DNA of 52,831 bases from an uncultured Eggerthellaceae bacterium (GTDB lineage: Bacteria; Actinomycetota; Coriobacteriia; Coriobacteriales; Eggerthellaceae). Both the position numbers and the translations under genes were made by a program. Shown in pieces: positions 8,848-17,800 of the stretch; the first letter of the stretch is position 1, and each line of letters begins with the position of its first letter. Under the pieces are notes generated by a model. It had not been told where the DNA came from. It did no database searches and worked only from the letters and a program-made list of their open reading frames with translations. Location: assembly GCA_910589125.1 (NCBI GenBank), contig CAJURX010000001.1, positions 298,774 to 351,604 of the forward strand. Direction: 5' to 3'.

Positions 8848-8976
8848 CAAGCATCATGGTTTGTGGGCGCCGCGCATGCGCGAGCCGACCGAATGCACCC
8901 GTGAGGAACCCCCTCGTACACGCGCATCCGGCATGCTCTCGGGCGCGTGCTCGCTCGTGTTCAAAGGACGCTATCT

Positions 8977-10065
8977 ATGGGCTGCAAGATAACCGGATGC
9001 GGGAAAGCGCTCCCGGACCTCACCGTCACCAATGACGACCTCTCTCGCGTCGTGGATACCAGCGACGAATGGATCGTAGAGCGCACGGGGATACGCGAGC
9101 GGCACATCGCCGTAGCCGAGACATCCACCGACCTCGCCTCTCGCGCTGGCGCGCAAGCGCTCGAGCGAGCGAACGTCAGCGCAGGAGATGTCGACCTCCT
9201 CATCTGCATGACCATCACGCCTGACACGGTCGTGCCCTCGCAGGCGAGCATGGTGAAGGCGCGCCTCGGGCTTGCGAACGCTGTCGCGTTCGACCTGAAT
9301 GCAGCATGCGCCGGATGCGTCTACGGGATGGAGGTGGCCGCCAACATGATGGAGGCCTCCGCGCTCGCGCACAGGGACGGTGATGCTCCCCTGCGCATCT
9401 CGCAGGGCAACGACATGCGCACCGCGCTCGTCATAGGCGTTGACAGGCTGAGCCGCATCACCGACTGGACCGATCGGTCCACCTGCGTGCTCTTCGGAGA
9501 TGGCGCGGGAGCCGTGGTGCTGGAATGGGATGAGGCCGCACCGGGCATCTTGAGCGGATTCCTCCAGAACACCGATGATCCCACGCTCGCGCTCGCCTGT
9601 GCGCAGCTGCGCGACCTTGGCACCTTTCCCTTCGGGGACGCAACTCTCGACAGCCCAGGGGCCATCATGGCGGCCTCCTTGGATGAGGTGCCCGAGGAGC
9701 TCGACCAAGGGATCCATCCCTTCATCACGATGCAAGGGCAGAAGATATTCAAATGGGCCAGCAAGGCCATGGCAGATGCGGTGCGCGTGGTATGCGAGCG
9801 CGCAGGCGTGCCGATCGACGAGGTGTCGCTCATCGTGCCCCATCAGGCCAACGAGCGCATCATCAGCTTCTCAGCCAAGAAGCTGAAGGTGCCGATGGAA
9901 CGCATCCAGGTATCCATCGGCACCGTGGGCAACACGAGCGCATCCAGCGTGCTCATGGCGCTGGCCGATGCCTATGAGGCTGGCCGTGTCCATGAGGGCG
10001 ACAACGTGGTGCTGGTCGGCTTCGGAGGAGGGCTCACGCTCGGAGCGATCCTCTTCGTCGCCTGA
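8977..10065 (+). CDS. fabH: 3-oxoacyl-ACP synthase III FabH
   Basis: FabH starts fatty-acid synthesis by condensing acetyl-CoA (or a branched acyl-CoA) with malonyl-ACP. The catalytic triad is seen as Cys in NAACAGCVYG, His in IVPHQANERI, and Asn in GNTSASS. The N-terminal TSDEWIVERTGIRERHI is the standard FabH signature. The ATG at 8977 (MGCKITG) has AAAGGA 8 bases upstream; an earlier ATG at 8947 lacks this. The length is 362 residues, longer than the usual 320-335, with extra residues around HRDGDAPLRISQG (about residues 135-150). It is transcribed away from the rest of the cluster and ends 7 bases before the convergent phasin-like gene. Confidence 0.95.
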   Translation: MGCKITGCGKALPDLTVTNDDLSRVVDTSDEWIVERTGIRERHIAVAETSTDLASRAGAQALERANVSAGDVDLLICMTITPDTVVPSQASMVKARLGLANAVAFDLNAACAGCVYGMEVAANMMEASALAHRDGDAPLRISQGNDMRTALVIGVDRLSRITDWTDRSTCVLFGDGAGAVVLEWDEAAPGILSGFLQNTDDPTLALACAQLRDLGTFPFGDATLDSPGAIMAASLDEVPEELDQGIHPFITMQGQKIFKWASKAMADAVRVVCERAGVPIDEVSLIVPHQANERIISFSAKKLKVPMERIQVSIGTVGNTSASSVLMALADAYEAGRVHEGDNVVLVGFGGGLTLGAILFVA

Positions 10066-10071
10066 CACCAC

Positions 10072-10395
10072 CTACAGCTCTGAGGCCTCCTGCGCGCGCA
10101 GGGCGTCATCGCCATCCACGCTCGCAGCCATCTCGGCCACGCGTGCAGCGAACGCGTCCCGTTGCTCCTTGGTCATGGTCTGCATCTGCGCGCGGATGAT
10201 ATCCTCGCGAAGGCCTGCAGCATCTTCGGCTGCATCCGCCTTCAGCTCTGAGGCTATCTCCTTGCCCTGATCGACCGTTATCTGGCCCTTCTTGACCAGC
10301 GCGTCGATGATCTCCTGGGACTTGTCAGCCCCCATGGCCAATGCGCCGACGCCAGCGAGGAATATCTGGCGGAAGGGATCTGTGATGTTCGACAT
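10072..10395 (-). CDS. Phasin-like small helical protein
   Basis: This is a 107-residue, highly charged helical protein resembling the phasin / polyhydroxyalkanoate-synthesis-regulator family. It has an amphipathic N-terminal segment (FRQIFLAGVGALAMGADKSQE) and a predicted coiled coil from about residue 35. The ATG at 10395 follows AAGGAGG with a 9-base spacer, so the 18 upstream codons are dropped. No polyester synthase is seen nearby, so a lipid- or membrane-surface role is as likely as granule binding. It lies downstream of proS but is separated from it by a probable terminator. Confidence 0.7.
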   Translation of the reverse strand: MSNITDPFRQIFLAGVGALAMGADKSQEIIDALVKKGQITVDQGKEIASELKADAAEDAAGLREDIIRAQMQTMTKEQRDAFAARVAEMAASVDGDDALRAQEASEL

Positions 10396-10450
10396 GATGA
10401 TGCGCCTCCTTGCTCTCGCGATCTCCTGCTCCATGCAAGGATGACGCAAA

Positions 10451-10476
10451 CGGCGCGCCCGATATCAGACGCGCCG
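10451..10476 (-). terminator. Probable intrinsic terminator after proS
   Basis: A 7-bp GC stem (CGGCGCG / CGCGCCG) with a 12-base loop is followed on the - strand by GTTTGCGTC. It lies 34 bases beyond the proS stop and before the phasin start. The T tract is short, so efficiency is uncertain. Its loop shares the word CGATATC with the hairpin behind htrA. Confidence 0.6.
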
Positions 10477-10509
10477 CCATGTGTCACCGAATGGTTTGCT
10501 GCCTTGCTC

Positions 10510-12264
10510 TCAGTCGAAGAGCCCTGAGAAGATGGTGACGCCCCCTTTGTGCATATCCATCATCTTGCGATTGGCGAAGGCGAGCATCTCAGGGAGCGCG
10601 TCCACCAGGAACTCGCTGCGCTCGCCCGTGCGACGGCGCTTGAGCTCCACCTTGCCCTCGGCGAGGCCTCGCTTGCCCACGATGATCTGCAGCGGCCAGC
10701 CGATCAGGTCGGCATCGGCGAACTTGACGCCCGCACGCTCGTCGCGGTCATCGATCGCCACCTCGAATCCCATCTGCTGGCACGCGCGTGCGATCTCCTC
10801 AGCCTTGGGATGGACCACGTCATCTCCCACTACGAGCGGGATCACGCACACATGGGCCGGCGCCACGGCCAGCGGCCACTTGATGCCATCGGCATCGTTG
10901 TGCTGCTCGACGATGGCAGCCAGCGTGCGCGAGACGCCCACGCCATAGCAGCCCATGATGAACGGCTTCTCCTTGCCATCCTTGTCAAGATAGGTGGCGC
11001 GCATGCTCTCGGAGTACTTCGTTCCCAGCTGGAACACCTGGCTGACCTCGATGCCGCGCGCGCCCTTGAGCGAGCAGCCGCACTCAGGGCAGGAATCCCC
11101 CGGCTTGACGACGCAGAGGTCCGCCCACCCGTCCACCGTGAAGTCGCGCCCTGGAGCAGCGCCCAGATAGTGCGCTCCCTCCTCATTGGCGCCCACCACC
11201 CAGTGCGGGACGCCCTTGAGCGACGCATCCGCGATGACGCGTGCACCGTCCGGAAGGCCGACCGGGCCCATGGAGCCCTTGTGCAGGCCGAATGCCTCCA
11301 TCTCATCATCGGAGAGGAGCTCGAAGCCCTCCACCGCGCGGCACGCCTTTATCTCATTGAGCTCATGGGAGCCAGGCACGAAGAGCACGACCAAGCCGCC
11401 ATCGGCATCCTTGCCCGAGAGCGCCTTGACCGTAGAGGTCTCCGGTATCCCCAGGAACTCCGCCAGCTCCTCGATGGTGTGGATGCCCGGCGTGGACACC
11501 TTCTTGAGCTCGGCCACATCATGTGCCGTGGGATGCGGGATGCACTCGCCCGCCTCTGTGTTCGCCGAATAGCCGCAATCGCAATAGACGAGCTCCGCCT
11601 CGCCGCTCTCCGCGAGCGCCATGAACTCCGTGGTCACCTTGCCGCCGATCTGGCCCGAATCGGCCTCCACCGCACGCCACTCCAGCGCGCAACGGTCGCA
11701 GATCCTGCCATAGGCGTCGCTCATGGCATCGTAGGTCTCCTGGAGGGATGCTTGCGAATCATGGAAGGAGTACGCATCCTTCATGATGAACTCGCGGCTG
11801 CGGAGCAGGCCGAAGCGCGGGCGTATCTCGTCGCGGAACTTCACCTGTATCTGATAGAGCGTGAGCGGCAGCTGCTTGTAGCTGCGCAGCTCGTCGCGCA
11901 CGAGCGAGGTGATGAGCTCCTCATGGGTGGGCCCAAGGCAGAAGCCGCGCTCATGGCGGTCGGAGAGGCGCATGAGCTCAGGGCCGTAATCATCCCATCG
12001 TCCGCTCTCCAACCAGAGCTCTGAGGGCTGGAGCGCAGGCATCATGATCTCATAGGCGCCCGTCGCGTCCATCTCCTCGCGGACGATCTCCTCTATCTTC
12101 TTGAGGACGCGGAAGCCCAAGGGCAAGAACGTGTAGACGCCGCTTGCCGTCTTGCGGAGCATCCCCGCACGGAGCAACAGCTTGTGGCTCGCGATATCAG
12201 CGTCTGCTGGGTCCTCCTTGAGCGTCGGGACGTACAGGTTCTTGAGATGCAGTATCCCAGGCAT
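10510..12264 (-). CDS. proS: Prolyl-tRNA synthetase
   Basis: This class II aminoacyl-tRNA synthetase of 584 residues charges tRNA-Pro. It begins with the bacterial-type start LYVPTLKEDPADADIASHKL and has motif 1 (GVYTFLPLG) and motif 2 region (FRDEIRPRFGLLRSREFIMKD). The length shows that it carries the bacterial editing (INS) domain between motifs 2 and 3, including the VKALSGKDADGGLVVLFVPG strand. The C-terminal anticodon-binding domain ends the protein. It lies 44 bases after ispG, the normal neighbourhood in the dxr-rseP-ispG-proS order. Confidence 0.96.
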   Translation of the reverse strand: MPGILHLKNLYVPTLKEDPADADIASHKLLLRAGMLRKTASGVYTFLPLGFRVLKKIEEIVREEMDATGAYEIMMPALQPSELWLESGRWDDYGPELMRLSDRHERGFCLGPTHEELITSLVRDELRSYKQLPLTLYQIQVKFRDEIRPRFGLLRSREFIMKDAYSFHDSQASLQETYDAMSDAYGRICDRCALEWRAVEADSGQIGGKVTTEFMALAESGEAELVYCDCGYSANTEAGECIPHPTAHDVAELKKVSTPGIHTIEELAEFLGIPETSTVKALSGKDADGGLVVLFVPGSHELNEIKACRAVEGFELLSDDEMEAFGLHKGSMGPVGLPDGARVIADASLKGVPHWVVGANEEGAHYLGAAPGRDFTVDGWADLCVVKPGDSCPECGCSLKGARGIEVSQVFQLGTKYSESMRATYLDKDGKEKPFIMGCYGVGVSRTLAAIVEQHNDADGIKWPLAVAPAHVCVIPLVVGDDVVHPKAEEIARACQQMGFEVAIDDRDERAGVKFADADLIGWPLQIIVGKRGLAEGKVELKRRRTGERSEFLVDALPEMLAFANRKMMDMHKGGVTIFSGLFD

Positions 12265-12307
12265 CGCGCATCTTCCTTCCAGATCGCCCGCCAGCGCACG
12301 CGCGCTC

Positions 12308-13375
12308 TCAGAGGCTCTCGATCTCCTTCATGAGGGCATCGATGATCTTGCCCTCTTCCACTTTGCGGACGATTCTACCATGAGCGAACACCGCCCCTTG
12401 CCCCTCCCCGCAGGCCACGCCCACATGAGCGTCCTTCGCTTCGCCAGGGCCATTCACCACGCACCCCATCACCGCCACGCGGATGGGCTTCTCGACGGTG
12501 CGCAGGCGCTCCTCCACCTCGTTCGCAATGGAGATCAGGTCAACCTTGCAGCGCCCGCACGTGGGGCAGCTCACGATCTCAGGTGTCCTCTGCCGGATGC
12601 CCAGCGCGGAGAGGAGCGCCCATGCCGCGCGCACCTCGAGGACCGGATCGTCGGTGAGCGACATGCGCAGCGTGTCCCCGATACCCTCGGCGAGGAGCAT
12701 GCCGAGACCTGCAGACGACTTCACCGTTCCCTGCAGCGCGGTCCCCGCCTCGGTGACGCCGATGTGCAGCGGCACCTCTGGGATCTCCCTCGCGAGGAGC
12801 CGATAGGTCTTGACGGTGGTCATCACGTCATGCGCCTTGGCTGACACGACGATGTTCTTGAAGCCCTTGACGTCCTCGAAGTGCCTGACGTATTCGACAG
12901 CGCTCCGAGCGAGCTTCTCGGGCAGCGTGAGGTCGGTGCGCGCCGCGATATCCTGCTGGAGCGAACCTGCGTTCACCCCGATGCGGATGGGAATGTCAGC
13001 TCCACGCGCAGCTGCGATGACCAGGTCGGTCTCGCTCAAGCCCCCGATGTTGCCGGGATTGATGCGCAGCGCCGACGCGCCACGCCACGCAGCCTCGATC
13101 GCGCACTTCGCGTCGAAGTGGATGTCCGCCACGATGGGGATGGGGCTGGCGTCGCACACCTTGGAGAACACCGCGAGCGATTCGCGCCGCGGGACGGCCA
13201 TGCGCGCTATCTCGCATCCAGCCTCGGCCAGACGGCACGCTTGCTCGATGTTCGCCCCCGCGTCATCCTCGGGCGCACAGAGCATGGATTGCACCGCCAC
13301 CGGCGAGCCTCCGCCGACCGGAACGCCGCCTACCATCACCGTGCGCGTGCGCTGGTTCGGAGCAGATTCAGTCAT
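12308..13375 (-). CDS. ispG: 4-hydroxy-3-methylbut-2-enyl diphosphate synthase IspG
   Basis: IspG is the penultimate enzyme of the non-mevalonate (MEP) isoprenoid pathway; it uses a [4Fe-4S] cluster to open the cyclic diphosphate. The N-terminal TIM barrel begins VMVGGVPVGGGSPVAVQSM, and the C-terminal cluster domain supplies Cys in SCPTCGRCK and the segment GCVVNGPGEA. The ATG at 13375 (MTESAPN) has AAAGG 6 bases upstream and is chosen over an ATG 15 codons earlier. The length of 355 residues is normal. It pairs functionally with dxr at 23676, now 10 kb away because of the inserted surface operon. Confidence 0.95.
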   Translation of the reverse strand: MTESAPNQRTRTVMVGGVPVGGGSPVAVQSMLCAPEDDAGANIEQACRLAEAGCEIARMAVPRRESLAVFSKVCDASPIPIVADIHFDAKCAIEAAWRGASALRINPGNIGGLSETDLVIAAARGADIPIRIGVNAGSLQQDIAARTDLTLPEKLARSAVEYVRHFEDVKGFKNIVVSAKAHDVMTTVKTYRLLAREIPEVPLHIGVTEAGTALQGTVKSSAGLGMLLAEGIGDTLRMSLTDDPVLEVRAAWALLSALGIRQRTPEIVSCPTCGRCKVDLISIANEVEERLRTVEKPIRVAVMGCVVNGPGEAKDAHVGVACGEGQGAVFAHGRIVRKVEEGKIIDALMKEIESL

Positions 13376-13445
13376 CGGCAGCCTTTCGCGAGATGCGGTC
13401 AATGCGTGTCCTTCGACCATATCTTATCGCAAGGCTAGGCGCGTT

Positions 13446-14552
13446 TCACCCACCGAGCACGAAGCGCTGGATGTCCTGGTTGAGCATGAAGGCGAAGAAT
13501 GCCAAGAACAGCGCCATGCCCGCCATGGAGACGGCTCCCATGACGCGCGCGGGCACCTGGCGCCGCGTGACCCTCTGGATGATCTCCACCAAGAAGCGGC
13601 CGCCGTCCAAGGGGAGGATGGGTATCAGGTTCATGAGGCCGATCGAGATGGAGATGACCGCCATGAAGAAGAGCGCATCGGCTACGCCCTTCGCGAAGAA
13701 GTCCGCCGACATGACCGCGATCCCGATCACGCTCGTGGAGTTCGAGACGGCCTCTCCTGCGGTCGCAGGATGGAAGAGCGAGAGTATGGCCTGGAACGTG
13801 GCGATGATGGCGCCGATGCCCGCCTGGATGGCTTGACCCACGGTGAGCGTGAGATGCTGCACCTCGCCGGTCTGGGCGCTCACATAATCCACGCCGATGA
13901 CCGAGTACACGATGACGAATGCGATGATGGCGAATGCGAGGTTCATGCCGATGCCCGCGAGCAGGATGACCGAGCGCTTCCAGAACGGGAGCATCCGATA
14001 CTGACAGGCGAGCTCGCGTGCGAAGAAGGCATCCATGTCATCCACATGGCGCGGTGTTCCCGCTTCTGCGCTCGCAGGTGCGGGTTGGCAGAGGCGAGCT
14101 GCGCTTCGACGAGCGCGCGCAGAGGGCGTGACGGCGGGTGTCTTCCATGCCCGTGCGGCATCCTTGCGCGCCGGACGCGCGATCGAACCCCATTCAGCGA
14201 GCTGATCGAGCGCTTCGAAGGCATCATCCTCTTCGATGCCGAGCGCGCACGCGACCTCCTCCTCAGTGGCAGCGCCCCGCTCATATATCAGCTGGAGCGC
14301 TCGCTTCGCATGAGGGCTGATCCCACCGGATTCCATGCCGCAGACCCGCGCGTATCCACCGAGCGGCACGGCGGTCACCCCGAACCGGGTGCCTGCCGCC
14401 ACGAAGCCGACAGAAGGACCAGGGAGCCCGAGCATGAACTCGGTCACGCGCACGCCGAATGCGCGCGCAGCCAGGTAATGGCCGCCCTCGTGGATGAGCA
14501 CGATGAACCCGATGGCGATGACAGCCGAGAAGATCATGAAGAGGATGTCCAA
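13446..14552 (-). CDS. rseP: Site-2 protease (M50) RseP-like, PDZ apparently absent, with cytoplasmic insertion
   Basis: This is a membrane zinc metalloprotease of 368 residues. The first membrane segment holds the HExxH motif (LIHEGGHY) and the C-terminal one holds NLIPILPLDGG, the two conserved active-site motifs. Between the first domain and the second membrane segment (SVILLAGIGMNLAFAIIAF) there is an insertion of about 100 residues; ALQLIYERGAATEEEVACALGI within it looks like a small winged-helix fold. After the second membrane segment only about 20 residues lead into the AIQAGIGAII segment, where a PDZ domain of about 80 residues is expected. The start is a TTG at 14552 after GGGGC; an ATG at 14537 is the alternative. 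The neighbour ispG is as usual, but dxr is not adjacent. Confidence 0.88.
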   Translation of the reverse strand: MDILFMIFSAVIAIGFIVLIHEGGHYLAARAFGVRVTEFMLGLPGPSVGFVAAGTRFGVTAVPLGGYARVCGMESGGISPHAKRALQLIYERGAATEEEVACALGIEEDDAFEALDQLAEWGSIARPARKDAARAWKTPAVTPSARARRSAARLCQPAPASAEAGTPRHVDDMDAFFARELACQYRMLPFWKRSVILLAGIGMNLAFAIIAFVIVYSVIGVDYVSAQTGEVQHLTLTVGQAIQAGIGAIIATFQAILSLFHPATAGEAVSNSTSVIGIAVMSADFFAKGVADALFFMAVISISIGLMNLIPILPLDGGRFLVEIIQRVTRRQVPARVMGAVSMAGMALFLAFFAFMLNQDIQRFVLGG

Positions 14553-14850
14553 GCAAGCCCCATTCCGTCGCAGACCCCTTGCAAGTCGTTCGCGCCATTA
14601 TCCAGACCCGAGAAGGGTTTGTGAAGGTCCTCGACGAGATCATCACAGATCGATGAAGGATGCGTGCGAATGCATGCGCGATCGTTGAGGCGCCGAGCAC
14701 CAGATCGCGCAGGCGCGATGGCGATCAGATGCGCACCGCTTGTCAAGGAAGCGCCAGATGGCGGCCTCATGATCGGTGGACATCCGATGCGCCTCCCGTG
14801 AGGACCCCTCCCTGATGAGCGCATCGAAGCGACGGAGATGAGGAGGCTCG

Positions 14851-17800
14851 ATGGCGAGGAGCGGCAAGATGGCGAAGCGCATCAGAGGTGCGCTGCTCAA
14901 GACGTTGATGGCATGCGCGTTGGCACTGATGCCCATGCAGGCATATGCCGATGCGGGCACGTCCAAAGCCGATGGTGACGAGAGCGACCTGAGCATGCGA
15001 AGGGCCTATGAGCCACGCGATGAGTACGTGAGCCGCACCATGGATGAGGCGCTCGTGCCTGCAAGGGAGGACGCATCTCCCCTTGCCGCTCTATCCGCTC
15101 TCTTCGGGATGGATGCGAACCGCTGCACCGACAGCGGGCACACGCTCTACATCAAGAGCACGCTCTTCGATGTCGCAGCCGCAGGCGAGGACCGAACGCT
15201 GGATGCCATCTATGCCCGGGATGACTGGATGGGCATCATCGCGGCGCAATACGACGCGAGCGCAGACCTCCTGGACCCCGGTGAGGGATCCGACCACCTC
15301 ATAGCGGTGGCCTGCGAATCCGTGCAAAACGGCCTGGGAAGCCCCACTGACCACGTCTTCACCATGATGACCAATGACGGAGATATCGTGGAAGGATGCA
15401 CCTTCGACGCGCACACCGGCCTGGCCTATCTCCCCAAGGCGCTCTTCGAGCGCGACGGCGCAGATGCGCCCTTCGCTTGCCAGCTCCAACTGCTCCTGCC
15501 CACTGACTTCCAGGAAGAGCAGACCTGCCAGACGGATGTCACCATCGCCTGCGGGGACTTCCGCGTGACGCCAGCACCGGATGCGCCCATCACCTCTCCC
15601 GCCTTGGACGTGACGACCACCATCCCCGTGGCGGACCCCGCCACCGCAGGGCACATCGCGCTCTCCGATATCCATGTGCGCTTGAACGGGAGCGAGGAGG
15701 AGATGGAGCTGATCGAGGGGCAGTCGGCATCATGGGACCCTGCGACTGGCATGCTCGAGATCGCAGCATCCCCACGAACGGTCCTGAGCGCAGAGGTGCG
15801 CACGGATGCACCCTCCCTGCTCGACCTGTTCGCGGCCCCAGCGCACGCCGCATCCTCCTCATCGCTCGCCTACGTTCCCGACGTCGTCTTCGACAGCCTG
15901 AACTTGGATACGCTCACACCTGGGCGCACGCTGCCCTTCGGCACGTACATCAACTATTGGTGGCCGAATCCCAAACCCGACGACCTCCACTGGAACGCCT
16001 GCATCAGCACAGGTCCCTACTGCTACTCGTGGATCGACGACCCTACGAGCCTCTATGAGTACATCGCATGGGCTGAGGGAGCGAGCTGGGATGACATCGC
16101 CGCCCGTGGCGTATCGAACTTCCTCTTCGACCCGAGCGCGGGCCAAGCGGCGCGGCATTACTTCAACTACGTCTTCGAGTTCGGCGACTTCACCATAGAG
16201 GACCAGAGCTTCCACTCGGAGCGCTGGCCTGTGAACACCCCTTACAACACCGGATACGAGACGGCGAACTTCGGGCTCCAATGCAGCCATGCGCGCAATC
16301 CCGTGGGCAACGGCGTCTCACCCGATGATTGCTACGGGCAGATGGCGCTGCGCGTGCTGGACGTGTGCACCGAAGCTGCGCGCCCCTATGTGGTGCTCGG
16401 GTTCGTGGGCCCATCCATCGCGAACCAGCCGGGTGTGGGCATCTACAAGTTCGAGGTGCTGCCCTCAGGCGATATCGAGATAGCCAAGACCTCATCCGCT
16501 CCCGAGCTGAGCGCACACGGCCCCAGCTACCGATTCGAGGGCATCACCTACGACGTGTTCGCAGATGCGGCATGCACGAGCCTTGCGTGCTCGATCGCGC
16601 TCGATGCGAACGGGCACGGAACGTCGAAACGGCTGAAGGATGGCACCTACTACATGCGAGAGAACGCGAGCTCCACCCAGGGCAGCGGATTCGCCCACAG
16701 CAGCACCATCCACACCGTGACCGTCAAAGCGGGCGAGACCGCACGCGTGGATGCGGCCGATGTGCCCCAGAGCTATGACGCCGACCTCATCATCCGGAAG
16801 GTCGATGCCGTGACCGCGAACCCCACGCCCCAAGGTGACGCAACGCTGGCGGGCGCCCTCTTCGAGGTGAGGCATTACCGAGAGCTCTTCGCAGAGGCGA
16901 AGGGGGCGAGCGGTCTGACCCCCGATCGCATCTGGCGGCTCAAGACCGATGAGAGCGGATGCGTCCTGCTCGACGAGAATCACCTCGCAAGCGGGGATGC
17001 CCTCTTCCGCACGGGATCGGGGGATGCTTGCCTTCCGCTCGGCACGGTGACGATGCAGGAGGTGTCAGCGCCCGAGGGCTACCGAATCGACCCTGAGGTG
17101 CGCGTCATCCCCTTGAGAGCACAGGGCACATCGGAGACGATCGCCTTCACGCAAGCGCAGACGGTCCCCCAGGACATCATGCGCGGCGGGATGCTGATCG
17201 AGAAGCGGGATGCGGAGAGCGGGAGCACCGAGCCGCTGGGTGCAGCATCCCTTGATGGCACGACGTTCCAGATCCGCAATGCCAGCGCGCAGGCGGTCTG
17301 CGTGGATGGCGTCATGTTCGGACCGGGAGAGGTGGTAGCCCGCATCACCTCAGAGGGTGGTTCCGCCCGAACGGGAAGCGACGCGCTGCCGTTCGGCACC
17401 TACGAGGTGCAGGAGGTGGCAGCAGGCAGCGGATACCTTGCGAGCGATGCTGCCGTGCGCACCTTCCAGATCGAGCACGACGGCCAGATGGTGAGCCTCA
17501 GCCATGCGCACGCCTGCCACGACCAGGTGAAGCGCGGCGACCTCGATTTCCGCAAGGTGCTCGAGACCGACCAGAGCCGGCTCGCACGCGTTCCCTTCGT
17601 GCTGGAATCCCTCACCACAGGCGAGCGCCACGTCCTCGCATCCGATGACAACGGAGTCGTGAGCACGAGCGCACAGTGGCATCCGCACACGCACAAGACG
17701 AACGCGAACGACCACCTGTTGGATGCCGTCTCTGGGGGCGGGATGGCAGAGAGCAGCGATGCAGAGGATGCGCCCGTTGATGGCGCACGCGAGGTGGACC

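Noticed and set aside
7603..8904. A 433-residue + strand frame opposite fabK and acpP
   Set aside because: Both - strand genes are certain by motif; this frame is a shadow.
12810..14624. A 604-residue + strand frame opposite ispG and rseP
   Set aside because: It is antisense to two conserved genes and is rich in Arg, Ser and Pro without any recognisable pattern.
14700..14850. A clear sigma-70 promoter for the surface operon
   Set aside because: TTGTCA at 14740 could be a -35 box, but no acceptable -10 follows at 16-19 bases.
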